From assembly GCA_052384575.1 (NCBI GenBank), contig JBQSUQ010000012.1: 64,000 nucleotides of DNA; one strand, written 5' to 3'. Below are positions 16,840 to 26,391 of the stretch, in pieces. Source of the DNA: JBQSUQ01 sp052384575 (GTDB lineage: Bacteria > Pseudomonadota > Gammaproteobacteria > Enterobacterales > Pasteurellaceae). A model generated the notes under the pieces. The model worked only from the letters and a program-made list of their open reading frames with translations, made no database searches and had not been told where the DNA came from. Each line of letters starts with the position of its first letter. Position 1 is the first letter of the stretch. The translations under genes were made by a program, and so were the position numbers.

Positions 16840-18105
16840 ATGTTTAACAAAAGTATGACTATCGCTGATTATGATCCGGTTTTATGGCAAGCTATTCAAG
16901 ATGAAAATCGTCGTCAAGAAGAACACATTGAGTTAATTGCATCTGAAAACTATGCGAGCCCACGAGTCATGGAAGCGCAAGGATCTCAATTTACCAATAA
17001 ATATGCAGAAGGTTATCCAGGTAAACGCTACTACGGCGGTTGTGAATATGCTGATATCGTTGAGCAACTTGCTATTGATCGTGCAAAAGAATTATTTGGT
17101 GCAGATTATGCTAACGTTCAACCGCACTCTGGCTCACAAGCAAATGCGGCGGTTTATATGGCGTTGATTAATCCAGGTGATACGATTTTAGGGATGGACT
17201 TAGCGCATGGTGGTCATTTAACTCATGGTGCTAAAGTAAGTTTCTCAGGAAAAATCTATAATTCAGTTTTATATGGTATTACCGCTGATGGTTTGATCGA
17301 TTATGAAGATGTGCGTCAAAAAGCATTAGAATCTAAACCTAAAATGATCGTTGCAGGTTTCTCTGCTTATTCTCAAGTTGTTGATTGGGCAAAAATGCGT
17401 GAAATCGCAGATGAAGTCGGTGCTTATTTATTCGTTGATATGGCACATGTGGCAGGCTTAATTGCAGCCGGTGTATATCCAAATCCACTTCCTCACGCAC
17501 ATATTGTTACCACAACAACACATAAAACCTTAGGTGGTCCACGTGGTGGTTTGATTTTATCTGCTTGTGGTGATGAAGAAATCTATAAAAAATTACAATC
17601 TGCAGTATTCCCAGCAGGTCAAGGTGGTCCATTAGTGCATATTATGGCAGCGAAAGCGGTATGCTTTAAAGAAGCTTTAGAACCTGAATATAAAGTTTAC
17701 CAACAAAATGTACTTAAAAATGCGAAAGCAATGGTGGAAGTGTTTAAACAACGTGGTTATGATGTTGTTTCAAACGGTACAGAAAACCATTTATTCCTTG
17801 TGAGCTTCATTAAACAGGGCTTAACAGGTAAAGCTGCAGATGCTGCTTTAGGTCGTGCAAATATCACTGTAAATAAAAACTCAGTGCCGAATGATCCACA
17901 AAAACCATTTGTGACTTCAGGTATTCGAGTTGGTACGCCATCAATCACACGTCGTGGTTTCAATGAGAAAGATGCAGCAGAGCTTGCAGGCTGGATGTGT
18001 GATATCTTAGACGTCCTAGGTAAACCAGAAGAAGAAGCAGTTATTGAAGCAACGAAAGTGAAAGTATTAGAAATCTGCAAACGCTTACCAGTTTACGCAG
18101 CTTAA
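16840..18105 (+). CDS. glyA: Serine hydroxymethyltransferase
   Basis: PLP enzyme interconverting serine plus tetrahydrofolate with glycine plus 5,10-methylene-tetrahydrofolate. The 421-residue protein has the PLP lysine in VTTTTHKTLGGPRGG, the substrate-binding SGSQAN and the N-terminal HIELIASENYAS. A strong AGGAGAAGGAG ribosome site precedes the ATG, and a PurR-like operator lies upstream. A small membrane-protein gene starts 3 bp after the stop. Confidence 0.97.
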   Translation: MFNKSMTIADYDPVLWQAIQDENRRQEEHIELIASENYASPRVMEAQGSQFTNKYAEGYPGKRYYGGCEYADIVEQLAIDRAKELFGADYANVQPHSGSQANAAVYMALINPGDTILGMDLAHGGHLTHGAKVSFSGKIYNSVLYGITADGLIDYEDVRQKALESKPKMIVAGFSAYSQVVDWAKMREIADEVGAYLFVDMAHVAGLIAAGVYPNPLPHAHIVTTTTHKTLGGPRGGLILSACGDEEIYKKLQSAVFPAGQGGPLVHIMAAKAVCFKEALEPEYKVYQQNVLKNAKAMVEVFKQRGYDVVSNGTENHLFLVSFIKQGLTGKAADAALGRANITVNKNSVPNDPQKPFVTSGIRVGTPSITRRGFNEKDAAELAGWMCDILDVLGKPEEEAVIEATKVKVLEICKRLPVYAA

Positions 18106-18108
18106 TTG

Positions 18109-18378
18109 ATGCTTTGGTTTATTGTTATTTATTTTGCGGCGATGAATATCGCCGCTTATTTTTTAATGCGAGTAGATAAGCAACGCGCGCAAAATAAAGA
18201 ATGGCGTATTGCAGAATCTATTTTCTTTTCATTCTGCTTTATGGGCGGTTTTGTGGGCGTTCATTTAGGTATGCAACATTTCCATCATAAAACTCAGCAT
18301 TGGCAATTCAAAACCGTAGTGATCTTAAGTGCGGTGCTTTTTTTGATTGTTTTGCCGATTTGGTTGATGATTAAGTAA
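18109..18378 (+). CDS. DUF1294 family small membrane protein
   Basis: An 89-residue protein with three or four hydrophobic segments and the typical DUF1294 core: MRVDKQRAQNKEWRI followed by a glycine-rich helix (FMGGFVGVHLGM) and a histidine-rich HFHHKTQH. The function is unknown. The ATG at 18109 lies 3 bp after the glyA stop, so translation is probably coupled. A TTG at 18106 is the only alternative. An uptake word lies within the coding sequence near 18328. Confidence 0.8.
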   Translation: MLWFIVIYFAAMNIAAYFLMRVDKQRAQNKEWRIAESIFFSFCFMGGFVGVHLGMQHFHHKTQHWQFKTVVILSAVLFLIVLPIWLMIK

Positions 18379-18379
18379 C

Positions 18380-18412
18380 AAAAAAGTGCGGAAATTTCAC
18401 CGCACTTTTTCT
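18380..18412. terminator. Uptake-word inverted repeat acting as a bidirectional terminator
   Basis: AAAAAGTGCGG (18381-18391) and CCGCACTTTTT (18400-18410) form a long stem flanked by A- and T-runs between convergent glyA/DUF1294 and tilS. Confidence 0.8.
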
Positions 18413-18442
18413 TTAATCATTGTTTATCCTTGTTAGTCTAGG

Positions 18443-19723
18443 CTAGTAATTAACAAAATAGCCAATTGCAGCTTTTAACTCATCAGCATAAAAAATCAAT
18501 GGAATACGGTTACGTTGCCAAATTGGTACTTGATGTTGTTGCCAGATTTTTTTGATATCGCGATGCAGATCATTGGACTTTATGCAAACTGTACCTGAAT
18601 AGGCAAATTTCACCTTAATGGGCTGATTTGTATTGGCTAAAACTGTCTGCTTAATTTGTTGTTCATTTTGCCAACAAAAAATTAGTTCCTCGCTGTTTTG
18701 CTGCAAACTGAGTAATCCTAAGTTGTCAGGTAATGTAATTTGTTGACCTATTTTTAGAGGAATACAGTAATCCTGCAGATTGATGAATTGTGGTGTGAGA
18801 TAGAGTTTCTGCTGATAGCGACGCACAACTTTATCAGCCAATTGAAATTGAGGATTGGCATCAGCTCTTGCAAATGCGACATCAGCAATGATTTTTTCTA
18901 ATTGTTTGGCGCTTGGCATCGCTTGATTTTGTTGCTCAAACCACATTCTTAATAAAGCATTTTGTTTGGTTTTACTGTATTGAGCAAAATATTGGAGCGA
19001 AAAAGTGCGGTGAATTTTATCGAAGTTTTGTGCAAATTCTTCTGCTAAAAGTTCATTAATTAATTGTTGTTGTTCATAACAATGTTGTGCGCTACGCACG
19101 ACTGCTTGATCAAAATAATTCCAGCGTTCGCGCAATTGAGGTAAAATTTGGTTACGCAAAAAATTGCGATCGTAGCGATTGTTTTCATTACTGTCATCTT
19201 CAACCCAGCTTAAACCTTCATCAGTCACATATTTTTCTAATTCACTTCTGCTAATATTAAGTAATGGACGATAAATAGGCATATCGTTTAAGCGGCTTTC
19301 AGCTTGCATCGCCCCTAACCCTTTAAGGCCACTGCCTCGTTTTAATGCTAGAAAAAAAGTTTCAGCTTGATCTTGTAGATGATGTGCAGTAACCACGACT
19401 TCATGTGCCATTCGTTCTTCCGAAATAGCTTGATAACGAGCTTCTCGGGCGGCTTGCTCAATATTGCTCGTTTGTTTGATTTGCACTTTTTTAATGATTA
19501 ATGGAATATTAAATTGTTGGCAAATTTGTGCGCAATGCATTGCCCAATCATCTGCCTTAAGGTTCAAACCATGATGAACATGAATCGCTCTTAATTGTAA
19601 GTGCGGTTGATTTTGACGGGATTTTGCTAATAAAGAAAGTAGCGCAGTGGAATCTAAACCGCCGCTAAATGCAATTAAATAAGCTGAGTGTTTGAGTTGA
19701 TGTTGAAAAATATGGGCTAGCAT
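18443..19723 (-). CDS. tilS: tRNA(Ile)-lysidine synthase
   Basis: Modifies C34 of tRNA-Ile (CAU) to lysidine so that it reads AUA. The 426-residue protein has the PP-loop motif SGGLDS at 20-25, an N-terminal N-type ATP pyrophosphatase domain to about residue 215, and the C-terminal TilS substrate-binding domains. The start ATG is at 19723. It is transcribed leftward with pdxY 42 bp upstream. Confidence 0.94.
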   Translation of the reverse strand: MLAHIFQHQLKHSAYLIAFSGGLDSTALLSLLAKSRQNQPHLQLRAIHVHHGLNLKADDWAMHCAQICQQFNIPLIIKKVQIKQTSNIEQAAREARYQAISEERMAHEVVVTAHHLQDQAETFFLALKRGSGLKGLGAMQAESRLNDMPIYRPLLNISRSELEKYVTDEGLSWVEDDSNENNRYDRNFLRNQILPQLRERWNYFDQAVVRSAQHCYEQQQLINELLAEEFAQNFDKIHRTFSLQYFAQYSKTKQNALLRMWFEQQNQAMPSAKQLEKIIADVAFARADANPQFQLADKVVRRYQQKLYLTPQFINLQDYCIPLKIGQQITLPDNLGLLSLQQNSEELIFCWQNEQQIKQTVLANTNQPIKVKFAYSGTVCIKSNDLHRDIKKIWQQHQVPIWQRNRIPLIFYADELKAAIGYFVNY

Positions 19724-19765
19724 TTAAAATAGTGGGGCAATTTCTGCCCCGAATATAAGAATTAA

Positions 19766-20626
19766 TTAAGCAATTTTTTCCGCTTTATAATTTGAAACTG
19801 GATTCATAATTACATGGCGGGCCTCAATTAATTGTAATTCATAAGAATTTTTCTGATAAGTGATTGCCATCACGTCATGAACAGCATTTCCCATACGCTC
19901 AAAAGCGTCTAATTCGGATTGACCATTTAACATATTAGCAAGGAATAATCCTGCAGTTAAATCGCCCACACCTACAGGATGTTTAGCAAATGGATATAAT
20001 GGGCGGCGAAGGCTCCATACACCTTCAGATGTTGCCATTAACATTTCAAATTTATCTTCGTCACGTCCTGCGGATCCTAAATGTTTCACGATAACAATTT
20101 TAGGGCCTTTAGTTAATAAATGTTGTACTGCAACAATGGCCTGATCGATATTTTCAACAGGCAAGCCACTAAGCTCGCGTAATTCCAGTAAATTTGGGGT
20201 AATAATATCTGCTTGTGGCATGGCGATATCAATTAATCCTTCACGCACACCACCAGCCACTACGCAACCTTTTTCTGCGTTGCCCATAACTGGATCACAT
20301 AAATATAATGCATTAGGATTAACAGCTTTAACTTTTTGTGCGACTTTAATTATTTCTTCCACTTGTTCAGCCGAGCCAATGTAGCCTGATACAACAGCGT
20401 CGCATTTGCTTAATTCGCCAATTTCATCAATACCGCGAACAATTTCACCAATTTGTTCTTTTGGGATAACCATGCCTGTCCATTTTCCATATTGGGTATG
20501 GTTGGAGAATTGCACTGTATTTAATGCCCATACATCAATACCATTTAGCTGCATAGGGAAGGTGGCAGATTTATTCCCTGCATAGCCAAAGACAACATGT
20601 GATTGAATGGAAAGTACATTTTTCAT
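19766..20626 (-). CDS. pdxY: Pyridoxal kinase PdxY
   Basis: Ribokinase-family enzyme phosphorylating pyridoxal in the vitamin B6 salvage pathway. The 286-residue protein starts at the ATG at 20626 (MKNVLSIQSHVVFGYAGN) behind an AAGGAT ribosome site; an in-frame start 16 codons earlier lacks one. The C-terminal anion-hole motif GVGDLTAG carries the catalytic aspartate. PdxY is chosen over PdxK for length and the N-terminal sequence. Confidence 0.92.
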   Translation of the reverse strand: MKNVLSIQSHVVFGYAGNKSATFPMQLNGIDVWALNTVQFSNHTQYGKWTGMVIPKEQIGEIVRGIDEIGELSKCDAVVSGYIGSAEQVEEIIKVAQKVKAVNPNALYLCDPVMGNAEKGCVVAGGVREGLIDIAMPQADIITPNLLELRELSGLPVENIDQAIVAVQHLLTKGPKIVIVKHLGSAGRDEDKFEMLMATSEGVWSLRRPLYPFAKHPVGVGDLTAGLFLANMLNGQSELDAFERMGNAVHDVMAITYQKNSYELQLIEARHVIMNPVSNYKAEKIA

Positions 20627-20654
20627 ATCTAATCCTTTAAATTTGATATAGCAT

Positions 20655-20684
20655 AAAAGTGCGGTTAATTTCACCGCACTTTTT
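20655..20684 (-). terminator. Uptake-word inverted repeat ending accA
   Basis: AAAAGTGCGGT (20655-20665) and ACCGCACTTTTT (20673-20684) pair as a stem right after the accA stop codon on the minus strand. Confidence 0.75.
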
Positions 20685-20689
20685 AATCA

Positions 20690-21643
20690 TTAACAATAAC
20701 CGTAAGACATTAATCGCTGGTAACGGCGATCTAGTAAATCATCCGACGACAGTGCATTGAGATCCTCTAAATCTTGTTTAATGCGATCTTTTAAATTTTG
20801 CGCCATTTCCGCATAATTGCGATGAGCTCCACCTAATGGTTCAGGCACGACATTGTCAATTAATTCTAACTCTTTTAAACGATTTGCCGTTAACCCCATC
20901 ACTTCTGCAGCGGTAGAAGCTTTGTCTGCACTTTTCCATAAAATAGACGCACAGCCTTCAGGTGAAATTACAGAATAGGTGCTATATTGTAGCATGTTCA
21001 CTTTATCGCCAACGCCGATAGCCAACGCACCGCCAGAACCACCTTCACCAATCACCGTACAGATAACAGGTACTGTTAGCGTTGACATTTCGCGTAAATT
21101 ACGTGCGATTGCCTCTGCTTGTCCTCGTTCCTCTGCACCAACACCTGGATAAGCTCCAGGAGTGTCAATGAACGTAATAATAGGTAATTTAAAGCGTTCA
21201 GCTAATTGCATTAAACGTAAAGCTTTACGATAGCCTTCAGGTGCTGGCATACCGAAATTACGCATTACTTTTTCTTTGGTTGAGCGACCTTTCTGATGAC
21301 CAATAACCATCACAGGTTTGCCATCTAAACGCGCAATACCACCGATAATTGCTTTGTCATCTGCAAATGCACGATCACCAGCCAATTCTTCAAAATCAGT
21401 GAAAATATGCTGAATATAATCAAGAGTATAAGGGCGGTTTGGATGACGAGCCATACGAGAAATTTGCCACGCATCTAAGTTAGCAAAAGTCTTTTGCGTC
21501 AATTCCTCACTTTTCTTTTGTAAGCGTTTGATTTCATCATCAAGATTGATACTCTCATCATCACCAGATACTGAGCGTAATGATTCAATTTTTGCTTCTA
21601 ATTCAGCGATCGGAAGTTCGAAATCTAAATATTCCTGGTTCAT
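20690..21643 (-). CDS. accA: Acetyl-CoA carboxylase carboxyltransferase subunit alpha
   Basis: With AccD it transfers the carboxyl group from biotin to acetyl-CoA, making malonyl-CoA for fatty acid synthesis. The 317-residue protein is standard length. It contains the crotonase-like core with TPGAYPG, GEGGSGGALAI and VISPEGCASILWK. It has its own gap of 178 bp from prs upstream and ends at an uptake-word terminator. Confidence 0.97.
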   Translation of the reverse strand: MNQEYLDFELPIAELEAKIESLRSVSGDDESINLDDEIKRLQKKSEELTQKTFANLDAWQISRMARHPNRPYTLDYIQHIFTDFEELAGDRAFADDKAIIGGIARLDGKPVMVIGHQKGRSTKEKVMRNFGMPAPEGYRKALRLMQLAERFKLPIITFIDTPGAYPGVGAEERGQAEAIARNLREMSTLTVPVICTVIGEGGSGGALAIGVGDKVNMLQYSTYSVISPEGCASILWKSADKASTAAEVMGLTANRLKELELIDNVVPEPLGGAHRNYAEMAQNLKDRIKQDLEDLNALSSDDLLDRRYQRLMSYGYC

Positions 21644-21782
21644 TTTTCTTCCTTAATATGAAAATTAGCCTAAAACACACCGCACTTTATCAGTAATTTG
21701 TTTACAGTGCAAACTTGTTCCATATTCTATGCTTTTTCAGGGGAAATTGCAGTATTTTTTCAGTGGTAGGAGGGGATAAAAT

Positions 21783-21808
21783 AAAAGCTGCCAGAGGGCA
21801 GCTTTTGG
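21783..21808 (-). terminator. prs terminator
   Basis: AAAAGCTGCC/GGCAGCTTTT, a perfect 10-bp stem (21783-21792, 21797-21806) with a 4-nt loop. On the minus strand it is followed by a T-rich tail. Confidence 0.85.
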
Positions 21809-21821
21809 ACGTAACGTAAAC

Positions 21822-22772
21822 TTAATTGTTGAACATCGCAGAAATAGATTCTTCGTTGCTAATACGACGAATCGCTTCTGATAACATGCCTGATAAAGTT
21901 AATACACGAACTTTACCTAATGCTTTAATTTCTGCACTTAATGGAATGGTATCTGTAACAACAATTTCATCTAAGGCTGAGCTTGCGAGGTTTTGTGCAG
22001 CAGTACCTGAGAACACTGCGTGGGTTGCATAAGCGAATACGCGTTTTGCACCACGTTCTTTTAATGCTTCTGCTGCTTTCATTAAGGTACCGCCTGTGTC
22101 GATCATATCATCAACAAGAATACAATCACGACCAGCAACATCACCAATAATATGCATTACTTGCGAAACGTTCGCTTTTGGACGACGTTTGTCGATGATT
22201 GCCATATCTGCGTCGTTTAATAATTTTGCAACAGCACGAGCACGTACAACACCACCAATATCAGGAGAAACAACGATTGGGTTAACTAAATCTGTTTTTT
22301 TCAAAATATCATCTAATAAAACAGGGGAACCAAATACGTTATCCACTGGCACATCGAAGAAACCTTGAATTTGCTCGGCATGTAAGTCACAAGTAAGTAC
22401 GCGGTCAACACCTACGCTAGAAAGGAAATCAGCCACAACTTTTGCTGTGATTGGTACACGAGCAGAACGCACGCGACGATCTTGTCGAGCATAACCAAAA
22501 TAAGGAATAACCGCAGTAATACGACCTGCAGAAGCACGACGTAATGCATCAACCATTACGATTAATTCCATTAGGTTATCGTTTGTTGGTGCACAAGTAG
22601 ATTGAATGATAAATACATCACTACCACGTACATTTTCATTGATTTGTACTTGAATTTCTCCATCGCTAAAACGACCTACTGTTGCATCGCCTAATGATGT
22701 ATAAAGACGTTCAGAAATTCGTTTAGCAAGTTCTGGTGTGGCATTACCAGCAAAGAGTTTTATGTCAGGCAT
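21822..22772 (-). CDS. prs: Ribose-phosphate pyrophosphokinase
   Basis: Makes PRPP from ribose 5-phosphate and ATP for purine, pyrimidine, NAD, His and Trp synthesis. The 316-residue protein has the flexible-loop and ATP-binding region YARQDRR, the metal and divalent-binding DLHAEQIQGFF, and the PRPP-binding loop VDDMIDTGGT. It lies 44 bp downstream of ispE, in the conserved lolB-ispE-prs order of gamma-proteobacteria, so it is probably in one operon. Confidence 0.97.
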   Translation of the reverse strand: MPDIKLFAGNATPELAKRISERLYTSLGDATVGRFSDGEIQVQINENVRGSDVFIIQSTCAPTNDNLMELIVMVDALRRASAGRITAVIPYFGYARQDRRVRSARVPITAKVVADFLSSVGVDRVLTCDLHAEQIQGFFDVPVDNVFGSPVLLDDILKKTDLVNPIVVSPDIGGVVRARAVAKLLNDADMAIIDKRRPKANVSQVMHIIGDVAGRDCILVDDMIDTGGTLMKAAEALKERGAKRVFAYATHAVFSGTAAQNLASSALDEIVVTDTIPLSAEIKALGKVRVLTLSGMLSEAIRRISNEESISAMFNN

Positions 22773-22816
22773 TTTTAGTGAACCTCGGGGTTTATAGTTA
22801 CAATATAAGGAAATAA

Positions 22817-23725
22817 TTAAGCTTGCTGTTCAAGTTGATTAAGCAATATATGTAATGGCGAAATATTGCATCCTTGGGCAACAAAACCAGTAAAATGCGT
22901 TGGTTTCTGTGCAAAAACAGCTTGCGCTTGTTGTTCAGAGCTAAATTCTGCAAAAACACAAGCACCTGTTCCCGTTAATCTTGCAGGGGCATATTTTAAC
23001 AACCAACAGAGTAATTCTTCAACCTCTGAATAATGATTTCTTACAACTTTTTCGCAATCGTTTACGTATGGCTCGGCTAATAGCGTTGCCATCTCTTTTT
23101 TCGGTGTGTCACGTGTTAAATTTGGATCTTGGAACACCTTGGCTGTCGAGATAGATACATCCGGTTTTAATACCACATACCATTTTTCATCAGGATAACA
23201 AGGCAGGATTTTTTCACCTACACCTTCTGCAACGGCAGCTCGTCCGTCAATAAATATAGGTACATCAGCCCCAAGTTGAATACCTAATGAGGCTAACTGT
23301 GGTAAAGACAGGTTGGTCTTCCACAAATAATTCAACGCTAACAATGTGGTTGCGGCATTCGATGAACCGCCACCAACACCACCGCCCATAGGCAGAATTT
23401 TATCTAAATGTATATTGGCGCCTAACTGGCAACCTGTTTCTTGTTGCAGCAGTTTCGCTGCGCGGTAAATGAGATTGTCTTCTTTTTTTAGATGAGGAAT
23501 GTCTGGGCTAAGATGAATTTGATTATCTTCTCTTAAGCTAATGCTTAACCAATCGCCATAATCTAAAAATTGAAATAGAGTTTGTAATTCGTGGTAGCCA
23601 TCAGCACGTTTGCCATTGATATATAAGAATAAATTGAGCTTGGCAGGACAAGGGAAACGAATTTCGTTCCCTTGCTTGAGGGCATTTATATCTGAAAGTG
23701 CGGTGGAAAATCGATAAGTTTTCAT
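22817..23725 (-). CDS. ispE: 4-diphosphocytidyl-2-C-methyl-D-erythritol kinase
   Basis: GHMP kinase of the non-mevalonate isoprenoid pathway. The 302-residue protein shows the N-terminal substrate motif PAKLNLFLYI and the glycine-rich ATP loop MGGGVGGGSSNAA. Its ATG at 23725 overlaps the last base of the lolB stop (TAATG), so translation is coupled. A TTG 12 bp upstream is less likely. Confidence 0.95.
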   Translation of the reverse strand: MKTYRFSTALSDINALKQGNEIRFPCPAKLNLFLYINGKRADGYHELQTLFQFLDYGDWLSISLREDNQIHLSPDIPHLKKEDNLIYRAAKLLQQETGCQLGANIHLDKILPMGGGVGGGSSNAATTLLALNYLWKTNLSLPQLASLGIQLGADVPIFIDGRAAVAEGVGEKILPCYPDEKWYVVLKPDVSISTAKVFQDPNLTRDTPKKEMATLLAEPYVNDCEKVVRNHYSEVEELLCWLLKYAPARLTGTGACVFAEFSSEQQAQAVFAQKPTHFTGFVAQGCNISPLHILLNQLEQQA

Positions 23726-24354
23726 TAATATTTCCAATTATCGACCCGAATTTTTAAGGTTTGGGCATTATTTTTCAACAAAATATCTTTTGGTAACGCG
23801 GGTTGTTGCGTTTGATGATAAACCAGATAATCTGCAGTCCACATTGTCCCTTCTACTGGATAGCTAAAATTCGCTAAGTAATGATTCTCACCCACTTGGT
23901 ATTGTGCCTGTTCATCAGGTTGACCTTTTAACCAAGTTGCTAAATGCTCTAATGGCACTTCCATTCCAATGATTTCTTTTAATAAATATTTGGCATCTGC
24001 TTCTGAACGTTTATTGCCTTTATTATCAGAAATTGTCATGCCGGCATTGTGCATTTGCAGCACAAGACTAGTAGAACTGATGGTGGAGTAGAGTTTAAGG
24101 GTATAATTATTGGCGGCATAATATTGCCATTCAAAGCGGCTTGAAAAACGTTCTTTTGCGCTGATGTAACCTAGTTGACCTTGTGCTTGATAGGTGTTGA
24201 TTTTTTTGAGTTGAGCTAAATGTTGTTGCCAACGGAGATCGGATTTTTCAATGGTTTTTACGTCTTGTGGACGATGTTCACTAATATCTAAATTAGTACA
24301 GGCTGCCATAACAAATGCGGACAGCAAAACTGGCAGAAATTGAGGCGATTTCAT
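23725..24354 (-). CDS. lolB: Outer-membrane lipoprotein LolB
   Basis: Receives lipoproteins from LolA and inserts them into the outer membrane. The 209-residue protein begins with a lipoprotein signal peptide ending FVMAAC, with Cys18 or nearby as the lipidated residue. The mature protein is a single LolA/LolB-type beta barrel. It is the first gene of the lolB-ispE-prs group and is preceded by an 83-bp gap containing an uptake word. Confidence 0.92.
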   Translation of the reverse strand: MKSPQFLPVLLSAFVMAACTNLDISEHRPQDVKTIEKSDLRWQQHLAQLKKINTYQAQGQLGYISAKERFSSRFEWQYYAANNYTLKLYSTISSTSLVLQMHNAGMTISDNKGNKRSEADAKYLLKEIIGMEVPLEHLATWLKGQPDEQAQYQVGENHYLANFSYPVEGTMWTADYLVYHQTQQPALPKDILLKNNAQTLKIRVDNWKY

Positions 24355-24437
24355 AATATCATTGAGTTAAAAATAACAAGTCTGTATTCTACGAATTTAT
24401 GCTGACTTAGTAAAGTGCGGTGTCATTTTTTGCCGTT

Positions 24438-25703
24438 TTAGTTAAGCAACGCTGAAAATTGAGCACGTAATTCAGGTTGTTTTGCTTTAATCGCCATTGT
24501 GCGACGTCTATTTAATTCATCTCGAATAGCTTGCTTTTGAAAGCCATCATTGATTACTTGTTGCACATCGACTTGTTTAGCCTGGTGGTAGCAAGCTAAT
24601 AAATAGTCTTTCTGTGGGTAATTGCGTTGTTCAAATCCCGTTCTTCCCCTTGTATCTGCCATGCATACAGTGAGAAATTCTAAGAAACGTTGCGGTTTAC
24701 GCCAGATATCAAACTGATTAAATAATTTCATAATGGTTTCGGCGCGTAACTCAAAGGCTTTGTGAACATGGGTATGATATTTGCAGCTTAGTTCGGCAAG
24801 TTCTTTGTAATAAGTCGGCACATTAAAACGACGGCAAAGTTGTCTTGTCGGCTGAATTCCTCTTTCTTCATGGCCATAATGATGAGGCAAAATAGATTTA
24901 TCCGTCAGCGCTTTGCCTAAATCGTGGCAAACTGTGGCAAAACAAACCGCACTTTTATTGATATCTTCTGATGCACTGAGTTGTTTGGCTTGTTGCAATA
25001 CCAACATCGTGTGTATAAAACTATCGACTTCCGGATGATGTTGAACAGGATTAGGCACACCATATAATGCGTCGAGTTCAGGGAAAAGGACCTTTAACGC
25101 CCCCGCTTGCCTTAATATTTCAAAATAAATTTGAGGATCTTTTTCATTAAGCGCTTTTTCTGTTTCCAGCCAGACACGTTCAGGCGTGAGATAATCAAGC
25201 TCTCCTTGTTGACTGAGTTGTTGCATCAATTCAAGGGTTTCTTCGGCAACGCGAAAACCTAAGTGATGAAATCGCGCAGCAAAGCGAGCGACACGCAACA
25301 CGCGTAAAGGATCTTCAGCAAAAGCGGGAGAAACATGGCGTAAAATGCCTTGTTTTAAATCTTCCATGCCAGCATAGGGATCATGGTAATTGCCTTGCAT
25401 ATCTTGAGCGATGGCATTGATGGTTAAATCACGACGTTGTAGATCTTGTTCTAAACGAATATCAGGTGAAAAGTCGCAAATAAACCCAGTATAACCCGCA
25501 CCTGATTTGCGTTCTGTGCGTGCTAAAGCATATTCTTCTTTACTGTCTGGATGAAGAAAAACAGGGAAGTCTTTGCCGACTTGAATGTAACCTTGAGAAA
25601 GGAGTTGTTGTGGTGTGGCACCAACTACAAGCCAATCACGATCTGTTATTGGCAAACCGAGTAATTGATCTCGAACGGCACCACCCACAAGGTAAATTTG
25701 CAT
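24438..25703 (-). CDS. cca: CCA-adding enzyme (multifunctional CCA tRNA nucleotidyltransferase)
   Basis: Adds or repairs the 3' CCA of tRNAs. Starting at the ATG at 25703, the protein is 421 residues. The class II nucleotidyltransferase head shows LVGGAVRD and the metal pair Asp21/Asp23 in TDRD, then RRDLTINAIA. The C-terminal half carries an HD domain (HTMLVL..., CHDLGKA), giving the phosphatase/phosphodiesterase activities known in E. coli. The start overlaps nothing; it lies 13 bp after the SH3 protein gene, the same pair as ygiM-cca in E. coli. Confidence 0.95.
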   Translation of the reverse strand: MQIYLVGGAVRDQLLGLPITDRDWLVVGATPQQLLSQGYIQVGKDFPVFLHPDSKEEYALARTERKSGAGYTGFICDFSPDIRLEQDLQRRDLTINAIAQDMQGNYHDPYAGMEDLKQGILRHVSPAFAEDPLRVLRVARFAARFHHLGFRVAEETLELMQQLSQQGELDYLTPERVWLETEKALNEKDPQIYFEILRQAGALKVLFPELDALYGVPNPVQHHPEVDSFIHTMLVLQQAKQLSASEDINKSAVCFATVCHDLGKALTDKSILPHHYGHEERGIQPTRQLCRRFNVPTYYKELAELSCKYHTHVHKAFELRAETIMKLFNQFDIWRKPQRFLEFLTVCMADTRGRTGFEQRNYPQKDYLLACYHQAKQVDVQQVINDGFQKQAIRDELNRRRTMAIKAKQPELRAQFSALLN

Positions 25704-25716
25704 GGCGATGGGCTCT

Positions 25717-26328
25717 TTATACCCAGCCATCTCTACGACGACGTTTTGGCATGATGAGTGGAATAATTAAGCCTAATAGTAAGCCTACGCCTAAAACAGA
25801 TCCGCCATAAATAAACCATTGAATTGCAATTTCACGTTTGCCCGCATCGAGTAAGGCCTCTAAATCACGATTTTTATTTTTTGTGATTTCTAATTCGCGT
25901 TTTAATTGGGCATTTTCTTCTAATAGTTGGCTGCTACGTTGATCGCTATCTTTCGCGCGACGTTGCATTTCTACCGTTCTTTGTTGCCAATCCGCATCAA
26001 TTTTGCTCAGTTTTAGGGTTAAGTCTTGCACTTGCGCTTTTAATTTTGGATTTTCATTTTTACTGCTTGGGGTAGAAGATAATTCAGAATTTAAGATCCA
26101 AGCTTCACGATGTTTACTGTCACGAATGAGTGAGTAACGATCTTGGCGATTTAGCACAGTCACTTCTTCGCCTGCTTGGATAGAACCTGCAATTTTAAAA
26201 TTATCGCCTGCACCTTTACGTAAAAAAGTGTGTAAGTTTTCTGTTACATATTGTGTTTCTGCTTGAGCTGCTTGAATACCTGTACCTAATAATAAAATAG
26301 ACAAAAGAAAGGTTAATCTTTTCTGCAT
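25717..26328 (-). CDS. SH3-domain protein with coiled coil and C-terminal membrane anchor (YgiM-like)
   Basis: A 203-residue protein with signal peptide 1-23 (ending AAQA), a bacterial SH3 domain about 25-85, a long coiled coil about 95-165 rich in Glu/Gln/Lys, one membrane helix near 170-192, and a basic cytoplasmic tail KRRRRDGWV. The SH3 domain would be periplasmic and probably binds cell-wall material. The exact role is unknown. It is co-directional with cca. Confidence 0.85.
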   Translation of the reverse strand: MQKRLTFLLSILLLGTGIQAAQAETQYVTENLHTFLRKGAGDNFKIAGSIQAGEEVTVLNRQDRYSLIRDSKHREAWILNSELSSTPSSKNENPKLKAQVQDLTLKLSKIDADWQQRTVEMQRRAKDSDQRSSQLLEENAQLKRELEITKNKNRDLEALLDAGKREIAIQWFIYGGSVLGVGLLLGLIIPLIMPKRRRRDGWV

Positions 26329-26354
26329 TATGTCATCCTATGAGTTATGAGAAG

Positions 26355-26385
26355 AAAAAGTGCGGTATTTTTTACCGCACTTTTA
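26355..26385 (-). terminator. Uptake-word inverted repeat ending pit
   Basis: AAAAAGTGCGGTA and TACCGCACTTTT face each other just beyond the stop of the phosphate transporter gene on the minus strand. Confidence 0.75.
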
Positions 26386-26391
26386 TTAAAT